DNA of 14,455 nt, from the NCBI GenBank assembly GCA_026391515.1, contig JAPLEC010000147.1, forward strand, positions 1 through 14,455. The letters run 5' to 3'. The translations under genes were made by a program, and so were the position numbers. Each line of letters begins with the position of its first letter. Positions within the stretch are counted from its first letter, which is position 1. The notes below the pieces were generated by a model. The model was not told the origin of the DNA. It was given only the letters and a program-made list of their open reading frames with translations, and made no database searches. Shown piece by piece: positions 7,888-14,127 of this stretch. Origin of the DNA: Bacteroidia bacterium. Lineage in GTDB: Bacteria > Bacteroidota > Bacteroidia > Bacteroidales > VadinHA17.

Positions 7888-9111
7888 TTACCTATAAATC
7901 ACAAATAATGAAGAAGATATCTGCTGGAACCATGCTTCTCCTCCAAGCATTACATATTCGCCTCCTGAATAGAAACCGAGCCAGGGAATATCTTCTCCCC
8001 TGCATATTGGAGCCTGCATATGATTGGTTATTTCATCTTTTAAAATACGGTCGAGGCTGAATTTTCCACGTAAGACACAATCAGTCTGAAATACTGCCAC
8101 CGGCTTTTTTCCCTGCAGTTCATCCATAATCTTTTTAACCATCAGATCTACCCCGTCAAACATCATTTTTTCATCTCTTTTTGTCAGATATAGTTTCATC
8201 CCTTTGGGGCATTCTATTGGCAATAAAATACTGCTATCATCAAACTTACCCATGATTACAGAAATAAGAAATCTGCTCTCATTCTCCTTCCTTAATTTTT
8301 CAGGAATCTCCCGTGCAAATCCGGAAATAGGCAACAATTGCATGGCAGTATATGTCTCAGGTACTCCAAGTGTTTTTGTAATCACATCCCATGCGGGTTT
8401 CCCGTTAAATTCATTTATGATGTTAGCATTAGATCTGGTTACTTCCAAAGGCACGCCTTCCAATACATCAAATCCATGACTGGCATGATTTATAGATTTC
8501 AGAGTTGGATCGGAATAACCAACCATAACAGCACCTCCTTCAAGTACTTCTTCATCAAAAAACTGATAACTGACAGGTGCCAGATTAGTTGCCTTCAAAT
8601 TAGCCAGAGATGTCATTGCAAGACCTCCCAAAATGGGGATATTCTTTCCGAATACTGATTTAATGCCATCCAGTGCCTTTTCAATTGGCAGGAAATCATT
8701 ACCGCTTGCAGGTAGGAACTGAATCATGTTAATTGCCGGATTCATACTTTTTAAATCAATTGCCATCTGACGAACCGCTCCATAAGGATCATTTTGAGCG
8801 TTCTCTCTTCTGCAGGTTAGTGCAAACTCCTCTTTCGGCCCTTTTATTGCCATAATGGCCAACGCTTTCATTGACTCGTCGACGCCATTTTTTCCAACAA
8901 CTCCTCCACAGGTGCACCCTGCAATTCTTGCAGAGGGTGAAATTCTATGGGCTTCTGTTAAAAGTTCTTTGAAATTGTGTCCCATTGCAGAATGAATGAT
9001 AATGAGATCACAATTGAGGTCTGGCTCGCCCTGGAGGGCGTTTTCAAGACATTCTGTGATAGCTCGTTTCGAGTTCACGATGTTTGTGCTGGCGGAGAAG
9101 AATTGTAGCAT
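7888..9111 (-). CDS. FIST-domain sensor protein, paralogue A (407 aa)
   Basis: The whole 407-residue protein is a FIST N domain followed by FIST C, with no signal peptide or membrane helix. Family marks are ARIAGCTCGGVVGKNG (60-75, glycine/cysteine loop), the VPLEVTRSNANIINEFNGKPAW region (220-241), and the C-terminal DCVLRGKF plus CRGEDIPWLGFYSGGEY. FIST domains are sensory modules thought to bind small ligands; the NosP branch binds haem and nitric oxide and signals to histidine kinases. Residues shared with the two other FIST proteins here include Cys66, His45, the HxxHGF motif (His209, His212), Cys345 and Cys370, which are candidate ligand, haem or redox positions. Its gene lies 90 bases before the histidine kinase gene on the same strand, which suggests that it modulates that kinase. 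The ligand is unknown. Confidence 0.92.
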   Translation of the reverse strand: MLQFFSASTNIVNSKRAITECLENALQGEPDLNCDLIIIHSAMGHNFKELLTEAHRISPSARIAGCTCGGVVGKNGVDESMKALAIMAIKGPKEEFALTCRRENAQNDPYGAVRQMAIDLKSMNPAINMIQFLPASGNDFLPIEKALDGIKSVFGKNIPILGGLAMTSLANLKATNLAPVSYQFFDEEVLEGGAVMVGYSDPTLKSINHASHGFDVLEGVPLEVTRSNANIINEFNGKPAWDVITKTLGVPETYTAMQLLPISGFAREIPEKLRKENESRFLISVIMGKFDDSSILLPIECPKGMKLYLTKRDEKMMFDGVDLMVKKIMDELQGKKPVAVFQTDCVLRGKFSLDRILKDEITNHMQAPICRGEDIPWLGFYSGGEYVMLGGEAWFQQISSSLFVIYR

Positions 9112-9167
9112 ATATCTGATTGTTAAATTGTTATGTTGTTACTAAACTTTTGTTTTGTTTGAGGCTT

Positions 9168-9229
9168 GAAGTCCGAAGTCCGGAGTCCGAAGTTTTTTTC
9201 TTCCGTCTTCGGTCTTCTGACTTCCGTCT
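9168..9229. repeat. Inverted heptamer array with poly-T loop
   Basis: The left arm is GAAGTCC, GAAGTCC, GGAGTCC, GAAG; then seven T; then the right arm CTTCCGT, CTTCGGT, CTTCTGA, CTTCCGT. Every unit is seven bases long and the right arm is close to the reverse complement of the left, so the element can fold into a hairpin of about 25 pairs with mismatches. It begins just after the stop of FIST paralogue B. Confidence 0.88.
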
Positions 9230-9232
9230 CAA

Positions 9233-10432
9233 TCATCTATAAATTACAAATAATGATGATGAAAAATTGTGAAACCAATTTTGCCCCCCTATCATGCCAA
9301 ATTCGCCACCTGAATACAATCCAAGCCACGGAATATTCTCACCTTTACATATAGGAGATTGTATCCGGTTAATAAGTTCATCTTTGAGTATCCTGTTTAA
9401 GCTGAATCTTCCTCTGAGAACACAATCCGCATGGAATATAGCAATTGGTTTTTCCCCATTAAGAGATTCCAATATCATCTGCACTAATTTATCCACTCCA
9501 TCGAACATCTTCTTTTCGTCCCGTTTGGTCAACCAGATTTTCGTACCCTCCTTATATGTGTTGGGAGTAATGATACTATTATCCTCATTTTTCCCCATGA
9601 TCCCAAAAAGAATGTATTTGCTATCATACTCTTCCTGGAATTCTTCAGGCAATTTCTTCGCGAATCCTGCAATTACCAGGGCTTCTATATATGATGCAGT
9701 TTCCGGCAATCCAAGTGTTTCAGCCAACACATTCCATGCTGGTTTACGATTAAATTCATAAATAATATTCGAAGCGGATCGAGTAATCTCAAGAAACTTG
9801 CCTTCTATTACATCAAAGCCATGGTTAGAATGGCTTATAAATTTCAATGTGGGATCAGCGAATCCAACGGCCACAGCTCCTCTTTCAAGTACCTGTCCAT
9901 CATAAAACTGAAAGCAGCTTATACCTTTCATATTGTCTATTGAAACACCACCGAAAACTGGTATGTCTTTGCCAAAAACAGATTCAATGCCTTGAATAGC
10001 TTTGTCTGCCGGCCACAAACCAAAAGCAGAAGGAAGAAAAAGAATCATGTTTATGTTTGGATTTGTGCTTTTTAAATCCTGTGCTATCCTGACACCCGTC
10101 TCATATGGATCCAAACTCTCAATCGCTTTAATACCGGCCAGAGCAAATTCATCTTTTGGCCCCTTTATTGCCATAATCGCCAAGGCTTTCATGGATTCAT
10201 CAGGGCCATCCTTGCCGATAATTCCGGAACCGGTGCAACCTGCAATCCGGGCATTCGGAGAAAGTTTACGTGCTTCATTTAATAAATCCTGGAAATTGTG
10301 CCCAATTGCTGAATAGATTATGATAAGATCACAATTGAGATTCGGCTGCCCTTCAAGGGCATTTTCAAGGCATTCGGTGATAGCTCTTTTTGAGTTCACG
10401 ATGTTTGTGGAGGCGGAGAAGAATTGTAACAT
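9233..10432 (-). CDS. FIST-domain sensor protein, paralogue B (399 aa)
   Basis: This 399-residue cytoplasmic protein is collinear with paralogue A from end to end and shares long identical stretches (MLQFFSASTNIVNSKRAITE at the start, SMKALAIMAIKGPK near 80-93, SSSLFVIYR at the end). It keeps the FIST marks ARIAGCTGSGIIGKDG, DCVLRGRF and CKGENIPWLGLYSGGEF, plus the HxxHGF motif (His201, His204), Cys66, Cys337 and Cys362. Divergence is greatest in the middle (about 95-180 and 245-300), where ligand selectivity might lie. The start is 12 bases after the stop of the C_GCAxxG_C_C gene, so the two are very likely co-transcribed and perhaps translationally coupled. The role is assigned as a ligand sensor by family; the ligand is unknown. 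Confidence 0.92.
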   Translation of the reverse strand: MLQFFSASTNIVNSKRAITECLENALEGQPNLNCDLIIIYSAIGHNFQDLLNEARKLSPNARIAGCTGSGIIGKDGPDESMKALAIMAIKGPKDEFALAGIKAIESLDPYETGVRIAQDLKSTNPNINMILFLPSAFGLWPADKAIQGIESVFGKDIPVFGGVSIDNMKGISCFQFYDGQVLERGAVAVGFADPTLKFISHSNHGFDVIEGKFLEITRSASNIIYEFNRKPAWNVLAETLGLPETASYIEALVIAGFAKKLPEEFQEEYDSKYILFGIMGKNEDNSIITPNTYKEGTKIWLTKRDEKKMFDGVDKLVQMILESLNGEKPIAIFHADCVLRGRFSLNRILKDELINRIQSPICKGENIPWLGLYSGGEFGMIGGQNWFHNFSSSLFVIYR

Positions 10433-10444
10433 AAGGATAATTAT

Positions 10445-11032
10445 TTATGATTTTTCCATAATGATATCTGCAGCATAATGAACAGCTTTCTTTATAACTC
10501 CGGAGCAATGTTTAAATCCTCCATCGCGTGATACAGCCTGGTAGTCTGCTTTTTTCGTCAAAACATATTCCTTTCCTGTATTATGTTTAATTACATCCCT
10601 GCACCTTGTTGTACTAAATTCGTTTTCAAATTCCGAGCAGAATTTTTCAGACGGCCCCAGTGATAATTTCTTCGCTCCCTTCTCATCGTATTTATCACCT
10701 TCATACACTAATGCAACACCCATTAAACTTCCGGACACAGCTCCGCAGGTCTCTCCTCTCATTGCTATGCCTGGGAATGATGCCAGGGCTTTAACAATTA
10801 TGTCGGCTTTTAAATTGAATGTTTTATTCAAAGCGTAAAAGCTGGTCTGTGAACAGGCTCCAAAAACAGGAAGATATTTGTCAACCAATTCATCGAGCTG
10901 CTTATAAACCTCCTCTTTGGATTTCTTCTTTTTAGTTTCGGCAGGAATATTTAATCCAAATGCCGCAGATCCCAGCGCAAGCGCAGAGGCTGAGGAAATA
11001 AATTTTCTTCTGGATGTCTTTTTTATTGTCAT
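10445..11032 (-). CDS. Tat-exported C_GCAxxG_C_C family protein
   Basis: This 195-residue protein starts with a twin-arginine signal: SRRKFISS at 7-14 followed by a hydrophobic, alanine-rich stretch to about residue 27, so it is probably exported in folded form. The mature part carries the cysteine pattern of the C_GCAxxG_C_C family: Cys60 in FGACSQTSF, Cys96 in GETCGAVSGS, Cys132 and Cys144 in CSEFENEFSTTRCRD, and Cys176 in HCSGVI. Members are thought to be redox or metal-cluster proteins, often found beside oxidoreductases, but their reaction is not established. Tat export fits a protein that takes up a cofactor before export. It sits between the FIST-OYE gene (66 bases upstream) and FIST paralogue B (12 bases downstream), which suggests a redox theme for the block. 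Confidence 0.88.
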   Translation of the reverse strand: MTIKKTSRRKFISSASALALGSAAFGLNIPAETKKKKSKEEVYKQLDELVDKYLPVFGACSQTSFYALNKTFNLKADIIVKALASFPGIAMRGETCGAVSGSLMGVALVYEGDKYDEKGAKKLSLGPSEKFCSEFENEFSTTRCRDVIKHNTGKEYVLTKKADYQAVSRDGGFKHCSGVIKKAVHYAADIIMEKS

Positions 11033-11062
11033 AACTTTTTCTCTTATAATTTACCAATCGCT

Positions 11063-11097
11063 TGTTGCCGGTAGCCTGTTGCCGGTCGCCGGTCGCC
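11063..11097. repeat. Short heptamer array (GGCAACA / GGCGACC class)
   Basis: Read on the minus strand the gap contains GGCGACC twice, then GGCAACA, GGCTACC and GGCAACA, all seven bases long and in tandem. It starts two bases past the stop of the FIST-OYE gene and is G+C-rich compared with its surroundings. It has no strong inverted arm, unlike the other arrays. Confidence 0.8.
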
Positions 11098-11098
11098 T

Positions 11099-13435
11099 TT
11101 ACTTTACATGCACACAATGCACTCCCTTACCCTCGATCCCCGGCTGGAAGCAGGCACTGTCTGAAATACAATCAGATCTCTTCAGATTCCCGGATTTCCA
11201 TTTTTTTATCAGGTCAGGCTCACGGATAAGCGGACGAGAAAGTGAAACATAATCAGTAATCCCTTTTTTTACCAGATCATCAGCATCTTCAAAGGTCCTT
11301 ATTCCGCCGACAAGCATTAACGGAACCTTTATTTTTTCTTTATATCGCTTTGCTGCTTCAAGGTAGTAAACACCTTTCTTGCTAGTTGGAGAAAATGACC
11401 CGTCTACATTTCCTGTCACCAATGCACCTATTGTTCCACCGCTTATTTCAATTGCATCAATCCCCTCATTTTCAATCATTTTTGAAACAAGTAACATTTC
11501 ATCTGTTCCAAATCCTCCGGGAATGAAATCATCAGAATTGATTTTCAAAGTGACCATAAAATTTTCTCCGACAGCTTCTTTAACAGCTTTTACAACTTCC
11601 ATTACAATCCTTGCACGGTTTTCAAGGGAACCTCCGTATTCATCTGTTCTTTTATTGAAGAATGGAGAAAGGAACTGATTCAATAGCCATCCATGAGCTG
11701 CATGTACCTGAACTCCGTCGAACCCTGATTTTTTCGCTCTCAAAGCTGCATCCCTGAAAGCAATAACAGCTTCAGCAATTTCGTCTTTCGACATCTCCTT
11801 CCCGATTTTTCCATCAGGTGTTTCCAGAACAGACGGGCCCAGGGGCGTACTTCCAGTAAGGATAGGAGCAGAAAATAGTCCTCCATGCCCAAGTTGAATC
11901 ACGATCGGAGCTCCTGCTCTGTGAACAAACTCTGTCATTCGTTTAAGTCCGGGTAAAAGGCTATCGTTATAAACACCCATTTGCCCCGGGACACTAATTG
12001 CATTCTGGGAAACATATGACATCTCACTTATTATCAGTCCTGCCTCACCTCTTGCCACAGGTAACATCGAACTGATAAGCACCGGGGAACATGAACCGTC
12101 AAAATTGGCTTTTCCCTGCCAGGTAGCAGACCACACAAAACGGTTTTTCAGAGTGATATTCCTGATTATGGTCTTCTCAAATAATTTTGATTTTTTAATA
12201 ACCTCTGTTTTAACCTCAACTTTTTCTTCTCTAATATCCGGCTTTTGTCTGACAAGGACATAAAGGGAAGTTGTGTATTGATGCACCCTGTTTCTTCCCA
12301 ATAAAGGAGTAATTTCATATCCACCATATATGCCTAGCCATGGGATATTCTCACCTCTGCAAAGCGGGAATTGCAGCTGGCTTATAATTTCTTCCTTCAT
12401 AATGCGGTTAAACATTAACCGTCCCCTAATGGCACAGTCAGCATGGAATACAGCCACCGGCTTTCTTCCCTCACATCGATCAAGTATTTGTACCATCATC
12501 CGTTCCACACCTTCATGTATTTGATATTCATTCCGCCTTGAAAGCCAGAGCTTTGTTCCGACCGGACATTCCAGAACACTTTTAATACTGCCATCAGGAA
12601 ATGGTATTGCGCCGCACATCTGATATTTACTGCCATATTCTTCACTGAATTTCAATGGGAGCTCTGCAGCAAGGGGAGCCAACACCAGGACATCAGTTGC
12701 GGTTGCTGTCACCGGCATTCCAAGTCGTTCTGTCCAGGCTTTCCATGCAGGTTTACCATCCAGTTCATATATAAATATCTCATCAGCACGAGTTACGGTA
12801 AAAGGATTATCCAGGATTTCAAATCCATGATTGGCGTGGCAGACAAGTTCAAGTGTCGGATCTGCAAATCCAATCATTATTGCACCTCTTTCAAATATCT
12901 TCTCCCCCAAAAACTGGAAATTACTTATGAGTTTCATATTATCGATTGAGGCACCTCCTATTACCGGGACATCTGGACCAAAAACAGATTCAATTCCATC
13001 TATGGCTCTGTTTGCCGGAACAAGGTCGGCAGAGGGATTAAACATGATAAGATTTATACCCGGATTTCTAGTTCTAAGTTCACTTGCCATTTCTCTGGCT
13101 ATGCCATAGGGATCCTTATTCTCTATTGAATCAAGGCCGGTCAAAACAAATTCAGTTTTTGGCCCTTTGATCGCCATAATTGCAAGAGCCTTAAGTGATT
13201 CACTCGGACCTTCCTTGCCTATGACACCTGCGCCGGTGCATCCGACAATTTGTACTCCGGGGGAAAGCCTCTGAGCTTCAGCCAACAGCTCTTTGAAGTT
13301 ATGCCCCATGGCTGTGTAGATAACCAGGAGATCACAATTTAGTGTTTTTTCACCTTCGAGGGCGTTTTCAAGACATTCGGCAATGGCTCGCTTTGAGTCA
13401 ACAATACTGGTGCTGGCGGAGAAGAATTGTAACAT
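11099..13435 (-). CDS. FIST sensor fused to Old Yellow Enzyme-type flavin oxidoreductase
   Basis: This 778-residue protein has a complete FIST N + FIST C module at 1-397, collinear with the two neighbouring FIST proteins (Cys66, HxxHGF with His200/His203, DCAIRGRL at 333-340, CRGENIPWLGIYGGYE). A charged linker (398-417) leads to an OYE/NADH:flavin oxidoreductase TIM barrel at 418-750. Its FMN and catalytic motifs are present: KNRFVWSATWQGKA (430-442), IQLGHGG (513-519), VHAAHGWLLNQFLSPFFNKR with the active-site pair His578/His581, RTDEYGGSLENRARI (596-610), and VGGIRTFEDAD plus YVSLSRPLI for phosphate binding. OYEs reduce activated C=C bonds or nitro groups with NAD(P)H. The barrel ends with Cys756, Cys762 and Cys774; the CxxC spacing seen in iron-sulphur relatives is not kept, and there is no NAD/FAD domain. 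No methionine lies near the domain joint, so the fusion is real at the level of this frame. It is first in the block. Confidence 0.93.
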   Translation of the reverse strand: MLQFFSASTSIVDSKRAIAECLENALEGEKTLNCDLLVIYTAMGHNFKELLAEAQRLSPGVQIVGCTGAGVIGKEGPSESLKALAIMAIKGPKTEFVLTGLDSIENKDPYGIAREMASELRTRNPGINLIMFNPSADLVPANRAIDGIESVFGPDVPVIGGASIDNMKLISNFQFLGEKIFERGAIMIGFADPTLELVCHANHGFEILDNPFTVTRADEIFIYELDGKPAWKAWTERLGMPVTATATDVLVLAPLAAELPLKFSEEYGSKYQMCGAIPFPDGSIKSVLECPVGTKLWLSRRNEYQIHEGVERMMVQILDRCEGRKPVAVFHADCAIRGRLMFNRIMKEEIISQLQFPLCRGENIPWLGIYGGYEITPLLGRNRVHQYTTSLYVLVRQKPDIREEKVEVKTEVIKKSKLFEKTIIRNITLKNRFVWSATWQGKANFDGSCSPVLISSMLPVARGEAGLIISEMSYVSQNAISVPGQMGVYNDSLLPGLKRMTEFVHRAGAPIVIQLGHGGLFSAPILTGSTPLGPSVLETPDGKIGKEMSKDEIAEAVIAFRDAALRAKKSGFDGVQVHAAHGWLLNQFLSPFFNKRTDEYGGSLENRARIVMEVVKAVKEAVGENFMVTLKINSDDFIPGGFGTDEMLLVSKMIENEGIDAIEISGGTIGALVTGNVDGSFSPTSKKGVYYLEAAKRYKEKIKVPLMLVGGIRTFEDADDLVKKGITDYVSLSRPLIREPDLIKKWKSGNLKRSDCISDSACFQPGIEGKGVHCVHVK

Positions 13436-13462
13436 GGTTTATAAATTTTAATTTATTTATTT

Positions 13463-13539
13463 GAAGTTAGGAGTCCGAAGACTGGAGTCTGGAGTCCGAA
13501 GTAACTTCCGACTTCCAGCTTCCGTCTTCCGTCTTTTTT
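13463..13539. repeat. Inverted heptamer array upstream of the FIST-OYE gene
   Basis: Eleven consecutive units keep a seven-base period: GAAGTTA, GGAGTCC, GAAGACT, GGAGTCT, GGAGTCC, GAAGT, then after one A ACTTCCG, ACTTCCA, GCTTCCG, TCTTCCG and TCTTTTTT. The second half is the approximate reverse complement of the first, so a long imperfect hairpin is possible on either strand. It lies between the probable promoter and the start codon, so it would be in the 5' leader of the block's transcript. Confidence 0.88.
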
Positions 13540-13552
13540 AACATTGTCTAAG

Positions 13553-13584
13553 TAAATTTATTCAATAAACAATCACCAAACAAA
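13553..13584 (-). promoter_or_regulatory. Probable promoter for the FIST-OYE gene block
   Basis: On the minus strand TTTG (13581-13584) is followed after 20 bases by TAAATTTA (13553-13560), which matches seven of eight positions of the Bacteroidota -7 box TAnnTTTG at the preferred spacing. Transcription would start roughly 110 bases before the ATG at 13435, leaving the heptamer hairpin in the leader. No activator or repressor site was recognised. Confidence 0.42.
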
Positions 13585-13651
13585 TATTTTTTCCATACTG
13601 ATTTTTATCTGAACCATTCATTTTATGAATCAGAATAATTTTTCATAAATA

Positions 13652-13683
13652 TTTGACATTGGATAATTTCCATCTTAACTTAG
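13652..13683 (+). promoter_or_regulatory. Probable promoter for the cupin gene
   Basis: TTTG at 13652-13655 and TAACTTAG at 13676-13683 are separated by exactly 20 bases; the -7 box matches seven of eight positions of TAnnTTTG. The predicted leader before the ATG at 13726 is about 35 bases. It is divergent from the promoter of the FIST block, some 70 bases away, so a shared regulator is conceivable. Confidence 0.48.
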
Positions 13684-13725
13684 TACAACCTTAATAGTAT
13701 TATTAACCATTTAAATCTTATTACC

Positions 13726-14088
13726 ATGCATTGTAAACTTGAAGATCTTCCGGCAACCATAGAGGCTCCCGGAACAAAAATGTGTATGCAGACTGGCTGG
13801 GGAGGAATGGCTGTTGCCTATAATGTTATGCCAGGTGTTGATTCAAGACCTATGTTTAAGGGATTGCCAAACGAAAGTTGCCCTGCCCCTCACTGGGGTT
13901 ATATGCTGAAAGGAACTATGCTAATAAAATATGATGATGGCATCGAGGAGACTGTCAGTGCAGGTGAAGTATTTTACATGCCGGCAGGTCATAATGGAAT
14001 TTCAGCTGAAGAAATTGCATGGATTGAATTCAGTCCTGAAAAAGAACTGAAAATAGTCTTCGATCACATGGCTAAAGGAATGAAATAA
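13726..14088 (+). CDS. Small single-domain cupin protein
   Basis: This 120-residue cytoplasmic protein is one conserved beta-barrel cupin. The first cupin motif is CPAPHWGYMLKGTMLIKYDDG (its core from His56 to Gly64 is typical of a cupin subfamily with HWGYxLKG), and the second is GEVFYMPAGHN with His89. His56 and His89 are candidate metal ligands; the usual HxH pair is not present, so metal binding may be altered or use Cys52/Glu residues. Such proteins are annotated only as cupin-domain proteins, with no known substrate. The gene has its own promoter, is divergent from the FIST block and is followed after 39 bases by another gene on the same strand. Confidence 0.85.
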   Translation: MHCKLEDLPATIEAPGTKMCMQTGWGGMAVAYNVMPGVDSRPMFKGLPNESCPAPHWGYMLKGTMLIKYDDGIEETVSAGEVFYMPAGHNGISAEEIAWIEFSPEKELKIVFDHMAKGMK

Positions 14089-14127
14089 TCAGAAACTTAA
14101 AATCTTTAACTGGCCTTAGCTAATTAT

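Noticed and set aside
9294..9761. Plus-strand open frame of 155 codons
   Set aside because: It lies entirely opposite FIST paralogue B, has no family likeness, and the minus-strand frame is clearly the conserved one.
11099..13435. Two separate genes (FIST and OYE) wrongly merged
   Set aside because: The frame is continuous, the linker has no stop, and the first methionine in the OYE part (Met458) lies well inside the barrel, so a separate OYE start is not available.
13525..13539. Hairpin followed by TTTTTT on the plus strand, resembling an intrinsic terminator
   Set aside because: No plus-strand gene lies upstream of it; the T-run is part of the last heptamer unit of the array.
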